Origin: Hyphomicrobium sp. NDB2Meth4
GTDB taxonomy: Bacteria > Pseudomonadota > Alphaproteobacteria > Rhizobiales > Hyphomicrobiaceae
Assembly: GCF_900117445.1 (NCBI RefSeq)
Contig: NZ_FPEJ01000007.1
Coordinates: 62,001-126,000 of the forward strand
Direction: 5' to 3'
DNA: 64,000 nucleotides
Part shown: in pieces, positions 53,577-63,844 of the stretch
Numbering within the stretch: the stretch's first letter is position 1
How the letters are laid out: each line of letters begins with the position of its first letter
Notes under the pieces: model-generated
Seen by the model: only the letters and a program-made list of their open reading frames with translations
The model's database searches: none
What the model was told of the DNA's origin: nothing
Position numbers and translations under genes: made by a program

Positions 53577-55982
53577 TTGACTGAAATGAAAATGGACGCC
53601 CCCGAAAACCAGACCGCCGGCCGCGCCACTTCAACGGCGACGCCGCCGCTCCCCGCCGACGCTGTGGCTATCATTCCGGTACGCGAGATCACGCTGTTCC
53701 CTGGCGTCGTCATTCCGGTGACGGTCGGCCGGCAGCGCTCGATCGCGGCTGCGCAAAACGCCGTTCGCGAGCAGCGCCAGGTCGGCATCATCATGCAGCG
53801 CGACGGCACCCAGAACGATCCGCAGGCAATCGACCTGCATCGCGTCGGCACCGTTGCCAACGTCGTGCGCTACGTCACCGCGCCGGACGGCTCGCATCAC
53901 CTTGTCGTGCAAGGCGACGAGCGCTTCCAGGTCGTGGAGTTCCTCGACGGCTGGCCCTACATGGTCGCCCGCGTGAAGCGCATTGCCGAATCCGACGAGC
54001 GCACGCCCGAGATCGAGGCTCGCTTCCTCAACCTGCAGCGTCAGACGCTGGAGGCGCTCGAGCTGCTGCCGCAGGTGCCGCAGGAGATGGTCGTCGCGGT
54101 TCAGAGCGTCAGCACGCCCGGCGCCCTCGCCGACCTCGCGGCCGCTTACCTCGATCTAAAGCCGGCCGAGAAGCAGGAGATACTCGAGACCGTCGACGTG
54201 TCGGCGCGCATCGACAAGGTGTCGTCGCTGCTCGCGCACCGCATCGAAGTGCTGCGCCTGTCTCAGGAGATCGGCCGCCAGACCAAGGCTTCGCTCGACG
54301 AGCGTCAGCGCGAGGTGCTTCTGCGCGAGCAGATGGCCGCCATTCAGCGCCAGCTCGGCGAGGGCGAGCAGTCGAAGGCACAGGACATCGCCGAGTTGTC
54401 GGAGGCCATCGCCAAGGCTGGCATGCCCAAGGAAGTCGAGGATGCGGCCCGCAAGGAGCTGCGCCGCCTCGAACGCATGCAGGAAGCCTCGCCCGACTAC
54501 GGCATGACGCGCACCTATCTCGATTGGCTGATCGAGCTGCCCTGGAAGCTGCCCGAAGAAACGCCCATCGACATCAAGGAAGCGCGCCGCATCCTCGACG
54601 AGGACCACTACGGCCTCGACAAGATCAAGCGCCGCATCGTCGAGTTCCTCGCCGTGCGCAAGCTCGCGCCGGAAGGCAAAGCCCCGATCCTCTGCTTCGT
54701 CGGCCCGCCCGGCGTCGGCAAGACCTCGCTCGGCCAGTCGATCGCCCGCGCCATGAACCGCAAGTTCGTGCGCGTCAGCCTCGGCGGCGTGCATGATGAA
54801 GCGGAGATCCGCGGTCACCGCCGCACCTACATCGGCGCGCTGCCCGGCAACATCATTCAGGCCATCCGCAAGGCCGGATCGCGCAACTGCGTGATGATGC
54901 TCGACGAGATCGACAAGCTCGGCTCTGGCATCCAGGGCGACCCGCGCGCGGCGATGCTCGAGGTGCTCGACCCTGAGCAGAACAACACTTTCCGCGACAA
55001 TTACCTCGCGGTGCCGTTCGACCTGTCGCGCGTCGTGTTCATCGCTACCGCCAACGTGCTCGATCAGATCCCGGGCCCGCTGCGTGACCGCATGGAGGTG
55101 ATCCAACTCTCCGGTTACTCCGCCGAAGAGAAGTTCAACATCGCCAATCGTTATCTCATCGCCCGCCAGCTCGAAGCCAACGGCGTCAAGCCCGGGCAGG
55201 TCGAGATCGACGACGATGCTCTGAGCGAGATCATCGGCCTCTATACGCGCGAGGCCGGCGTCCGCAATCTCGAACGCGAGATCGGCAAGGTCTTGCGTCA
55301 CACAGCCGTGCGCATCGCCGAGGGCGAGGAGGGGCCGATCCGCATCAGCGCCAGCGACCTCAACGCCATCCTAGGTGCGCCGACGTACGAGAGCGAAGTC
55401 GCGATGCGCACCAGCGTGCCGGGCGTTGCAACCGGTCTCGCCTGGACGCCCGTCGGCGGCGACATCCTCTTCATCGAGGCGACACGTTCACCTGGCAACG
55501 GCAAGCTGATACTCACCGGCCAGCTCGGCGAGGTCATGCGCGAGAGCGCCCAGGCCGCGCTGTCGATCGTCAAGAACCGCGCCTCCCAGCTCGGCATCGA
55601 CGAGAAGCTGTTCGAGCGCAGCGACATCCACGTGCACGTCCCCGCGGGCGCCATCCCCAAGGACGGACCGTCGGCTGGCGTCGCGATGTTCACCGCGCTC
55701 TCTTCGCTCATGACGGATCGCCCCGTTCGCTCCGACACGGCGATGACGGGCGAGATCAGTCTGCGCGGCCTCGTGCTCCCGGTCGGCGGCATCAAGGAGA
55801 AGCTGGCGGCCGCGGCGCGAGCGGGCATCACGCGCGTTATGCTCCCTGCGCGCAACAAGAAGGACATCGAGGATCTGTCCGAGGAGACCCGCCGGCAGCT
55901 CGAACTGATCTGGCTGGAGCGCGTCGAAGATGCCCTCGGCGCGGCGCTGGAAGATCAAAAAGCGGCTGCGGTGGCGCAGTAA
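53577..55982 (+). CDS. lon: ATP-dependent protease Lon
   Basis: An 801-residue Lon. The N-terminal LON domain (about 30-230, VIPVREITLFPGVVIPVTVG) is followed by AAA+ with Walker A GPPGVGKT at 376-383 and VMMLDEIDKLG, and a Ser-Lys protease domain with Ser699 in KDGPSAGVAMFTAL and the catalytic Lys region GGIKEKLAAAARAG. The TTG at 53577 is chosen over the ATG at 53586 because GGAGG lies 7 bp before it. Degrades misfolded and regulatory proteins in the cytoplasm. Confidence 0.96.
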   Translation: MTEMKMDAPENQTAGRATSTATPPLPADAVAIIPVREITLFPGVVIPVTVGRQRSIAAAQNAVREQRQVGIIMQRDGTQNDPQAIDLHRVGTVANVVRYVTAPDGSHHLVVQGDERFQVVEFLDGWPYMVARVKRIAESDERTPEIEARFLNLQRQTLEALELLPQVPQEMVVAVQSVSTPGALADLAAAYLDLKPAEKQEILETVDVSARIDKVSSLLAHRIEVLRLSQEIGRQTKASLDERQREVLLREQMAAIQRQLGEGEQSKAQDIAELSEAIAKAGMPKEVEDAARKELRRLERMQEASPDYGMTRTYLDWLIELPWKLPEETPIDIKEARRILDEDHYGLDKIKRRIVEFLAVRKLAPEGKAPILCFVGPPGVGKTSLGQSIARAMNRKFVRVSLGGVHDEAEIRGHRRTYIGALPGNIIQAIRKAGSRNCVMMLDEIDKLGSGIQGDPRAAMLEVLDPEQNNTFRDNYLAVPFDLSRVVFIATANVLDQIPGPLRDRMEVIQLSGYSAEEKFNIANRYLIARQLEANGVKPGQVEIDDDALSEIIGLYTREAGVRNLEREIGKVLRHTAVRIAEGEEGPIRISASDLNAILGAPTYESEVAMRTSVPGVATGLAWTPVGGDILFIEATRSPGNGKLILTGQLGEVMRESAQAALSIVKNRASQLGIDEKLFERSDIHVHVPAGAIPKDGPSAGVAMFTALSSLMTDRPVRSDTAMTGEISLRGLVLPVGGIKEKLAAAARAGITRVMLPARNKKDIEDLSEETRRQLELIWLERVEDALGAALEDQKAAAVAQ

Positions 55983-56038
55983 GCGCGACCGCTCCGCAGC
56001 CGTTCGGTGCGGCCAAACGCCCAAAACAGCGTCGTTCT

Positions 56039-56067
56039 GCGTTGCTCGCCTCAATGGTGAGCAACGC
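56039..56067 (+). terminator. Perfect 9-bp hairpin after lon
   Basis: GCGTTGCTC at 56039-56047 pairs fully with GAGCAACGC at 56059-56067, 56 bp after the lon stop. No T tract follows, so it may stabilise the RNA end rather than terminate by itself. Confidence 0.4.
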
Positions 56068-56128
56068 CGGGCTCGCCGGGAGCCTCAGCACGTGCTAGAG
56101 GCGCCGCCATGGCTTTATCCGTGGATCC

Positions 56129-57484
56129 ATGACCTCACCCATAGAAACAAAGCAGGCCACCCCGCGCCAGATTGGCAAAACCCCGACCGTGGGTTTCGTC
56201 TCGCTCGGCTGTCCGAAAGCACTGGTCGATTCCGAGCGCATCCTCACCAAGCTGCGCGCGGAGGGCTACGCCGTGTCGCCCGACTATGCCGGCGCCGACG
56301 TCGTGGTGGTGAACACCTGCGGCTTCCTCGATAGCGCCAAACAGGAAAGCCTCGAAGCCATCGGCGAGGCCATGGCCGAGAACGGCCGTGTCATCGTCAC
56401 CGGCTGTTTCGGTGTTGAGGAAGGGCGTATCCGCGAAAGCCATCCGGGCGTCCTGGCCGTCACCGGCCCGCACCAGTACGAGCAAGTCGTCGAGGCCGTG
56501 CACAACGCCGCCCCGCCGCTGCACGATCCCTTCATCGATCTGGTGCCTGCCGAAGGCCTGCGCCTTACCCCGCGCCACTACGCCTATTTGAAAATCTCCG
56601 AGGGCTGCAACAACCGCTGCTCGTTCTGCATCATCCCGCACCTGCGCGGCGATTTGAAAAGCCGCCCCTCAAACCACGTGATGACCGAAGCCGAGCGCTT
56701 GGTGAATGCCGGCGTCAAGGAACTGCTCGTCATCAGTCAGGACACGAGTGCTTACGGTCTCGACCTGAAATACGCCGAGAGCCAGTGGAAAGGCCGCGCC
56801 CTGCCGGCGCGCTTCCAGCAGCTCTGTGAGGCGCTGGGCGACCTCGGCGCCTGGGTGCGCCTGCACTACGTTTATCCCTATCCGCACGTCGATAGCGTCA
56901 TTCCGCTTATGGCGGAGGGCAAGATCCTCCCCTATCTCGACCTGCCCTTGCAGCATGCATCGCCCGCCGTGCTGAAGGCGATGCGCCGCCCCGCGCATCA
57001 GGAAAAAACTCTGGAGCGCATCCGCCGCTGGCGCCAGATGTGCCCCGACCTCGCCATCCGCTCCACCTTCATTGTCGGCTTCCCCGGCGAAACCGAAGAA
57101 GATTTCGAGATACTGCTGCAGTGGCTGCGCGAAGCCGAACTGGCCCGCGTTGGCTGCTTCCGCTATGAGCCCGTCGCAGGAGCCCCCGCCAACGAACTCG
57201 CGGGCGCCGTCCCTGATGAGGTCAAGGACGAGCGATGGCACCGCTTCATGGAAACCGCCAAAGAGGTCAGCGAAAAGCGCCTCGCCGGTATCGTCGGACG
57301 CGAGATCGATGTGATCATCGATGAAATCGACGAAGAAGGCGCACTGGGCCGCTCGAAGTGGGATGCGCCCGAGATCGACGGCAGCGTGTTCCTCAATGGC
57401 GACACGGACCTGAAGCCTGGCGACATCGTCAAGGCACGGGTAACCAACGCCGACGACTACGACCTCTGGGCCGAGCGCGCCTAG
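56129..57484 (+). CDS. rimO: Ribosomal protein S12 methylthiotransferase RimO
   Basis: A 451-residue radical SAM methylthiotransferase that modifies the conserved aspartate of ribosomal protein S12. The N-terminal UPF0004 domain has three cluster cysteines ([29 protein letters not shown]), the radical SAM motif is [11 protein letters not shown], and a C-terminal TRAM domain ends with [18 protein letters not shown]. The RimO-specific [18 protein letters not shown] distinguishes it from MiaB. Confidence 0.95.
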   Translation: MTSPIETKQATPRQIGKTPTVGFVSLGCPKALVDSERILTKLRAEGYAVSPDYAGADVVVVNTCGFLDSAKQESLEAIGEAMAENGRVIVTGCFGVEEGRIRESHPGVLAVTGPHQYEQVVEAVHNAAPPLHDPFIDLVPAEGLRLTPRHYAYLKISEGCNNRCSFCIIPHLRGDLKSRPSNHVMTEAERLVNAGVKELLVISQDTSAYGLDLKYAESQWKGRALPARFQQLCEALGDLGAWVRLHYVYPYPHVDSVIPLMAEGKILPYLDLPLQHASPAVLKAMRRPAHQEKTLERIRRWRQMCPDLAIRSTFIVGFPGETEEDFEILLQWLREAELARVGCFRYEPVAGAPANELAGAVPDEVKDERWHRFMETAKEVSEKRLAGIVGREIDVIIDEIDEEGALGRSKWDAPEIDGSVFLNGDTDLKPGDIVKARVTNADDYDLWAERA

Positions 57485-57537
57485 CGAATTTGGACTCCAT
57501 TCAGAAGAGAGCCGCGTTCCGCGTTTTGCTCGCGACT

Positions 57538-57562
57538 GGAACCTGCCCCACCAACGTACGTT
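57538..57562 (+). promoter_or_regulatory. EcfG promoter of the DUF892 gene
   Basis: GGAAC-N16-CGTT, exact consensus, 45 bp before the ATG at 57608. Confidence 0.85.
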
Positions 57563-57607
57563 CTTCCGACGTCAAACAATTTTCGCCGTCGTTTTGGGAG
57601 ACGCACA

Positions 57608-58231
57608 ATGGGCTTGTTTTCGCGTGATCTGAAGTCGCTCGACGATCTATTTCTGCACGGACTGAAGGACATCTACTACGCCGAGAACAAGATCGTTAAG
57701 AGTTTGCCGAAGCTGATCGAAGCGGCCTCGGATGCCGAGCTCAAGAAGGGCTTGAAGCAGCATCTCCTCGAGACCGAGAACCAGGTCAGACGACTGGAGC
57801 AGGTCTTCGATAAAATTGGCGAGAAGCCTCGCGCCACGCGCTGCCCCGGCATCGACGGCATCCTGGCCGAAGGCGACGACCTTCTTGGACAGGTCGATGG
57901 TCGCACCGCAACCAACGCCGCCATTGTCGCTTCCGCGCAAGCGGTAGAGCACTACGAGATCACCCGCTACGGAACGCTCATTGCCTGGGCCGCGGAACTC
58001 GGCAAGGACGATGTCATCCCGCTGCTCGAGCGCAACCTCAAGGAAGAAAAAGCTGCCGACAAAAAATTGACAACGGTCGCCGAGACCCACGTCAACAGGG
58101 GGGTGGCGCGAAAGACGCGCAGCGCCCCGAAGCGGCGTGCAACAAGCTCATCCACAACGCGTCGCAAGGTCGCCAAGTACGCAGCCAAACCGCGCAAGCG
58201 TCCCGCCGCACAGCGTCGCCGCGCAAGCTGA
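57608..58231 (+). CDS. DUF892 (YciE/YciF-like) ferritin-fold stress protein
   Basis: A 207-residue helical protein. The DUF892 core (residues 8-160) has LDDLFLHGLKDIYYAENKIV and SAQAVEHYEITRYGTLIAWA, whose Glu and His residues are consistent with a ferritin-like di-iron site. The C-terminal 45 residues form a Lys/Arg/Ala-rich tail like those that bind DNA or polyanions. An exact EcfG promoter lies upstream, consistent with induction in general stress. Followed by a bidirectional hairpin. Confidence 0.88.
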   Translation: MGLFSRDLKSLDDLFLHGLKDIYYAENKIVKSLPKLIEAASDAELKKGLKQHLLETENQVRRLEQVFDKIGEKPRATRCPGIDGILAEGDDLLGQVDGRTATNAAIVASAQAVEHYEITRYGTLIAWAAELGKDDVIPLLERNLKEEKAADKKLTTVAETHVNRGVARKTRSAPKRRATSSSTTRRKVAKYAAKPRKRPAAQRRRAS

Positions 58232-58243
58232 GCGGCACGGACG

Positions 58244-58275
58244 GGAGGAGCAGTGGCACGCCCGCCGGCTCCTCC
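58244..58275. terminator. Hairpin between convergent genes
   Basis: GGAGGAGC at 58244-58251 pairs perfectly with GCTCCTCC at 58268-58275 between the stops at 58231 and 58284. No strong T tract on either side. Confidence 0.45.
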
Positions 58276-58283
58276 TATCCAGC

Positions 58284-58823
58284 TCAAGTCGAGAGCGCAG
58301 TCGCCATGACGAGAATGACTGCCGACGCGCTCACCGCCGCACATAGCAGCCATGCCTTGAGCTTCAGCGTGCGCTCCAGGCCCTTTGCCTCATCCCGGAA
58401 TCCGTCCAACTCGCCCAGTTTGCGACTGACAGCCTCGAAGCTGTTGTAGGCGTGAAAGTCGCCGGCCGTTCGTCCCTCGATCCGATCGAGCCGCGCCTTC
58501 AGATCGCGACAGCCGCGCAGCAGTTCATCGAGCTTGGCATCTTTCGAGCGCCGGTCACCCTTCTGGAACGACTGCAGACGCCGCTCCTGATCGGCGATGG
58601 CTTCGAGGTCAGCCACCCTGCAGGCGATGTTTCCCAGATCGCGAGACATCAACCGCACGGTCGCATTCAACTGCTCGATCCTGTTCGACGTCTCGGCGAC
58701 GAAACTGTCTCGCGCAATCAGCGGCACGGACGCGGCAAGGTCGAGGCGGATGTCCGGTGCCGTCTTTTCTACCGCGGCCTTGCTCAGCAGCTTCGGCCGC
58801 GCGTGGCCGTCCTCCACTCTCAT
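58284..58823 (-). CDS. Coiled-coil protein with C-terminal membrane helix
   Basis: About 179 residues, unrecognised. It has heptad-like, charged helical stretches (LRGCRDLKARLDRIEGRTAG, KLGELDGFRDEAKGLERTLK) ending in one helix, KAWLLCAAVSASAVILVMAT, so it is probably tail-anchored. Starts at 58823 and 58922 are possible; the latter adds an Arg-rich stretch without ribosome site. It is convergent with the DUF892 gene. Confidence 0.6.
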   Translation of the reverse strand: MRVEDGHARPKLLSKAAVEKTAPDIRLDLAASVPLIARDSFVAETSNRIEQLNATVRLMSRDLGNIACRVADLEAIADQERRLQSFQKGDRRSKDAKLDELLRGCRDLKARLDRIEGRTAGDFHAYNSFEAVSRKLGELDGFRDEAKGLERTLKLKAWLLCAAVSASAVILVMATALST

Positions 58824-59114
58824 CAACACCTGAAAGACGCCTCCCCATCGGCGCCAACTGGGCACAAACTGCGCCACACAGAAGGCACGTTTCTTCGATC
58901 GCGCGTCCTCGCGAAGGTGCATGCGCGCACGCCCTTGCGAGCAAGGAAAGCCGTGCGCTGCAGAGCCTCGTTAGGTCGCAACGTTAGTGTTCAGATTTGC
59001 TTGTGTTTTAGTGGTGCGACGATAACGCACGCAGCAAACTTTGACTAGCCATGCGCGTCACATTTTGCCCGTATGCGCGCAGAAATTTTTACTGCGCGCA
59101 CAACTCGAAGGCGC

Positions 59115-60104
<990 letters not shown>

Positions 60105-60181
60105 GATGAGCCTCTGCGGATTTGCGCTGTCTTCAGGGGAGTGCCCCGGACATAGGCTCGCCGGCGACCGATTGAAAGGCC

Positions 60182-61267
60182 TCAGCCCACTTGGCCGCGG
60201 TGCCGCAGATAGTGGTCCGCCAGCACGATCGCCATCATCGCTTCCCCGATCGGCACCGCACGGATGCCGACGCAGGGATCATGGCGCCCCTTGGTGATGA
60301 CATCGGCTTCCGCGCCGTTGACGTCGATCGTCTTGCGCGGCGTGAGGATCGACGACGTCGGCTTCACCGCAAAGCGGCACACGATCGGCTGGCCGGTCGA
60401 GATGCCGCCGAGGATTCCGCCCGCGTGATTGGTCAGGAAACACGGCTTGCCATCATGGCCGATGCGAATTTCGTCGGCGTTCTCTTCGCCGGTCAATTCA
60501 GCAGCGCCCATGCCCGCGCCGATCTCGACGCCCTTCACGGCATTTATGCTCATCATCGCCGAAGCGATGTCCTGATCGAGCTTGCCGTACAGCGGCGCGC
60601 CCCAGCCCGCAGGCACGCCCTCGGCGACAACCTCGATCACCGCGCCGATGGACGAGCCCGATTTGCGAATGGAGTCGAGATAATCGGCCCAGTGGACGGC
60701 AGTCGCAGCGTCCGGACAGAAGAACGGGTTGGAATCGACCGCGTCCCAGTCCCACAACGACCGGTCGACCTTGATATCGCCGATCTGCACCAATGCCCCG
60801 CGGATGGTCACGCCCGGGATCACCTTGCGCGCTACAGCGCCGGCAGCAACGCGTGCCGCAGTCTCGCGCGCCGAGGAACGCCCGCCGCCGCGATAGTCGC
60901 GGATGCCGTACTTCGCCCAATAGGTGTAGTCGGCATGGCCCGGCCGGAACTTGGAGGCGATATCGCCATAGTCCTTCGAGCGCTGATCGACGTTGCGGAT
61001 CATCAGCGAGATCGGTGCGCCCGTGGTCACCTGCCGCCCGTCGGCGTCGGGAAACACCCCTGACAGGATTTCCACTGCATCGGGCTCCTGCCGCTGCGTC
61101 GTGTAGCGCGACTGGCCCGGGCGCCGCTTCTCCAGGAAAGCCTGGATTTCGTCCGCCTCCAGCGGCAGCCCTGGCGGGCACCCGTCGACGACGCAGCCGA
61201 GCGCTGGCCCATGGCTTTCGCCCCAGGTCGTGACACGGAAGAGATGGCCGAAGGTGTTGTGAGACAT
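60182..61267 (-). CDS. aroC: Chorismate synthase
   Basis: A 361-residue FMN-dependent enzyme, last step of the shikimate pathway. It begins [20 protein letters not shown], which contains a family signature. [20 protein letters not shown] and [14 protein letters not shown] are also conserved, as is [20 protein letters not shown] near the end. The length is normal. It follows fabI and the phosphatase gene on the same strand, separated from the latter by a 482-bp gap. Confidence 0.95.
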   Translation of the reverse strand: MSHNTFGHLFRVTTWGESHGPALGCVVDGCPPGLPLEADEIQAFLEKRRPGQSRYTTQRQEPDAVEILSGVFPDADGRQVTTGAPISLMIRNVDQRSKDYGDIASKFRPGHADYTYWAKYGIRDYRGGGRSSARETAARVAAGAVARKVIPGVTIRGALVQIGDIKVDRSLWDWDAVDSNPFFCPDAATAVHWADYLDSIRKSGSSIGAVIEVVAEGVPAGWGAPLYGKLDQDIASAMMSINAVKGVEIGAGMGAAELTGEENADEIRIGHDGKPCFLTNHAGGILGGISTGQPIVCRFAVKPTSSILTPRKTIDVNGAEADVITKGRHDPCVGIRAVPIGEAMMAIVLADHYLRHRGQVG

Positions 61268-61749
61268 GCCGAAAGCCGAAGTAAGGGGATGAGCTCTGGA
61301 TGCGCGTGCAACCTTGAGCCGTGGCAGTTGTGCCAGTCTTAGGAGTGCAAGCGCACGCCCGCAAGAGCAGAGCCTGTAAAGACCGTGACATGAGCGCGCG
61401 ACGCAGTTTATCTGGCCTTAGTACCGCGTCGCGACACGCGACTAGCTGCAAAGAGACAGCAGGAAAGGGGGCACCACCCGTGCCAGCCTTTCTGCATTGC
61501 CGCCGCTTGGTGGAAGACCGCCGGTCACCTTCAGGCCATGCCTTGGGACCAATTGGTCGAAGTGTTTCTGAGCGTTGAGGCGCAAGAACCGCCGATCGCG
61601 TGCCGCAGCATACGGGCCCCGTGCATCGTGCCCGAACATCAGCGCCGCTCCCTGATGGCCTGAGCAACCGTCATCGAGCGGACATCGACGTGACGGGAAG
61701 AGCTGGGGCAGCCGCTGCCTCGGCTCTTCTTCGCTTTTGGGGATGGTGC
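61268..61749. other. Intergenic gap, no supported gene
   Basis: About 482 bases between the phosphatase gene and aroC. One open frame on the minus strand (61442-61759) starts inside the end of the phosphatase gene, resembles no family I know and lacks normal codon periodicity; I leave it unannotated. The region presumably contains the aroC promoter. No terminator or operator is obvious. Confidence 0.4.
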
Positions 61750-62337
61750 TTACAGCCACTCCATCCCGGTTCGGCGCAGCACCAGGATGCGATCCTGCGG
61801 CACCTCCAGCTCAGGGACGAGCGAGGGCTCGATCCCATAAAGATGTCCGCGCAGCACGCGGCTGATGCCGCCGTGCGCAGCCACAACCGTGTCGCGCGTC
61901 ACTCCGCCGAGCCAATCGACCGCCCGCTCCATGAGATCCGCGTAGCTCTCTCCCCCGCGCGGGCGCCAGCGGAACGTGTCGCGCGAACGCTGTTCGGCAC
62001 CCTGCGCGTCGAAGTCGGCAAGATCGGAGGCGAACACGCCCTGCCAGTGCCCGTAGTGCAGCTCTTTCAGGCGGTCATCGAGTTCATAGCCGCTCGGGTC
62101 GAGCCCGAGACTGGCGCGCACGATTTCCATTGTCTCTCGTGCGCGACCGAGAGGACTGGCGACGAAGTGCGCATCAACAACCTTTGGCAACAGGGCGCGA
62201 AGCGCTTCGCCGTTGCGCTGGGCTTGCGATCGCCCAACCGCATTCATCGGGATATCGGCCTGCCCCTGGTAGCGCGACTGCGCATTCCAGTCGGTCTCGC
62301 CATGGCGGATGAGGTAGATCGTAACGTCGTCCCGCAC
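61750..62337 (-). CDS. Histidine phosphatase family protein
   Basis: A 195-residue member of the phosphoglycerate mutase-like branch. The catalytic motif IYLIRHGETDWNAQSRYQGQ is at the N-terminus and the second-histidine segment VVAAHGGISRVLRG near residue 155. Typical members are phosphoglycerate mutases, alpha-ribazole phosphatases or broad phosphatases; which one cannot be told here. It starts 21 bp downstream of fabI, in one operon. Confidence 0.88.
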   Translation of the reverse strand: MRDDVTIYLIRHGETDWNAQSRYQGQADIPMNAVGRSQAQRNGEALRALLPKVVDAHFVASPLGRARETMEIVRASLGLDPSGYELDDRLKELHYGHWQGVFASDLADFDAQGAEQRSRDTFRWRPRGGESYADLMERAVDWLGGVTRDTVVAAHGGISRVLRGHLYGIEPSLVPELEVPQDRILVLRRTGMEWL

Positions 62338-62358
62338 GCCAGCTACGCTGCGCCGCTA

Positions 62359-63210
62359 TCAGGCGCCCTCGCTCTTGGCGACGGTGATGTCCGGCGCGTC
62401 CTCGTTCTTCATGCCTTGGACGTGATAACCGGAATCGACGTGGTGCACTTCGCCGGTCACGCCGCGCGACAGATCCGACAGCAGGTAAAGGCCGGACGCG
62501 CCCACTTCTTCGATCGTAACCGTCCGGCGCAGCGGCGAGTTGTACTCGTTCCACCGAAGGATGTAGCGGAAGTCGGCAATGCCGGAGGCGGCGAGCGTCT
62601 TGATCGGGCCTGCCGAGATCGCGTTGACGCGGATGCCCTTCTGGCCGAGGTCGGCCGCCAGATAGCGCACCGACGCCTCAAGCGCGGCCTTGGCGACGCC
62701 CATCACATTATAGTGCGGCATCACCTTTTCGGCGCCGTAATAGCTGAGCGTCAGGATCGACCCGCCCGGCGGCATCAGCTTCTCGGCCCGCGCGGCCAGC
62801 GCCGTCAGCGAGTAGCACGAGACCAGCATCGTCTGGGTGAAGTTCTTCTCGCTGGTGTCGACATAGCGGCCATCGAGCTCGGCTTTGTCGGAGAAGGCGA
62901 TGCAGTGGACGAGGAAGTCCAGCTGGCCCCAGGCCCGCTCGAGTTCGGAAAAAACAGCGTCCATAGAGCCGGCATCGACGACGTCGCACGGCAGTACGAC
63001 CTTCGACCCCAGCTCCGCGGCCAACGGCTCCACGCGCTTTTTGAGGGCATCGCCCTGATACGTGAAGGCAAGCTCGGCGCCCTGTGCCGCCGCAGCCTTG
63101 GCAATGCCCCAGGCGATCGAGCGGTTGTTCGCTAAGCCCATGATTAGGCCGCGCTTGCCAGCCAACAGGTTGCCCTTCGCAACCCCTGCGCTCGGCATCG
63201 GCTCCGTCAT
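62359..63210 (-). CDS. fabI: Enoyl-ACP reductase FabI (NADH)
   Basis: A 283-residue SDR-type enzyme completing each cycle of type II fatty acid synthesis. FabI features: GKRGLIMGLANNRSIAWGIA, the SYYGAEKVMPHYNVMGVAKA segment containing the Tyr-x6-Lys catalytic pair, and the C-terminal GEVHHVDSGYHV. The N-terminal 17 residues are extra relative to the minimal fold. A good ribosome site, AGAGAGA, precedes the ATG. Confidence 0.95.
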   Translation of the reverse strand: MTEPMPSAGVAKGNLLAGKRGLIMGLANNRSIAWGIAKAAAAQGAELAFTYQGDALKKRVEPLAAELGSKVVLPCDVVDAGSMDAVFSELERAWGQLDFLVHCIAFSDKAELDGRYVDTSEKNFTQTMLVSCYSLTALAARAEKLMPPGGSILTLSYYGAEKVMPHYNVMGVAKAALEASVRYLAADLGQKGIRVNAISAGPIKTLAASGIADFRYILRWNEYNSPLRRTVTIEEVGASGLYLLSDLSRGVTGEVHHVDSGYHVQGMKNEDAPDITVAKSEGA

Positions 63211-63314
63211 GGGTTCTCTCTCTATTTCCTGGTTGGCCCTGTGCGTTCGGCGCGGATACTACACAAATGCCCTGTTGGGTCCAGATGGGCGCTTTTTCGC
63301 AGGGGGGAATGGGA

Positions 63315-63343
63315 AAAGGCCGGCCCTGAGGGGGCCGGCCTTT
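63315..63343. terminator. Strong bidirectional hairpin
   Basis: AAAGGCCGGCC at 63315-63325 pairs perfectly with GGCCGGCCTTT at 63333-63343 with a 7-nt loop. On the minus strand it is followed by a T run and would end the 63377-63844 gene, insulating fabI. Confidence 0.8.
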
Positions 63344-63376
63344 CCAAACGGCTGACGGGGTCTGGGGGAAACCCGA

Positions 63377-63844
63377 TCAGCCTTCCAATTGCCAGCGACC
63401 GCTGGGGAGGCGGCAGGCAATGCCTTCCTGGCGCTTGGTATTTTTACCTGTGGTCATCATCACGACGAGGTGGCGGCACACCTTCCCCTCGCCGTCCTTG
63501 AACGATCCGGTCGGCTGGATCAGGCCGGAAAGCTTTCCGTGCCAGCGCCGCCAGACGTAAGTTTTGCCGTCGCCGACTTCCGAGAGGGCGTACTGGATGC
63601 GCTCCAGCGCCGCGATCTCATCCTTCTCGTCGAGGCGGTAAGGACCGACGGGAATGTTGACGGTGGACCCAGGGAGAACGGTCACGCCCGGCATCGACGG
63701 CGTCGGATCGGGCTCAGTCGAAATCGAAGTTTCCCATTGCTCGCCGCCGAAGGCTGCGGTCGAGCCGAGAAGTACGTGACCGGCAAGGACAAGACCGGTG
63801 GTGACAACTGTGGCAAGCGTAACTAGAGAGGGGTGCGAACTCAT
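63377..63844 (-). CDS. Secreted surface-antigen-like protein
   Basis: A 155-residue exported protein. A signal peptide or anchor (residues 1-33, LATVVTTGLVLAGHVLLGST) is followed by a Pro-rich linker and a C-terminal domain with KTYVWRRWHGKLSGLIQPTG, VCRHLVVMMTTGK and GIACRLPSGRWQLE. The paired Cys-Arg positions and the end G-x-W-x-x are typical of the RT0821/Lpp0805-type surface antigen domain (COG4520). The assignment is by motif only. It has its own terminator. Confidence 0.65.
   Translation of the reverse strand: MSSHPSLVTLATVVTTGLVLAGHVLLGSTAAFGGEQWETSISTEPDPTPSMPGVTVLPGSTVNIPVGPYRLDEKDEIAALERIQYALSEVGDGKTYVWRRWHGKLSGLIQPTGSFKDGEGKVCRHLVVMMTTGKNTKRQEGIACRLPSGRWQLEG

Noticed and set aside
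61442-61759. Minus-strand frame after the phosphatase gene
   Set aside because: Overlaps the phosphatase end, no recognisable motif, composition like a chance frame.
61600-63135. 511-codon plus-strand frame over the phosphatase and fabI
   Set aside because: Antisense shadow of two conserved genes.
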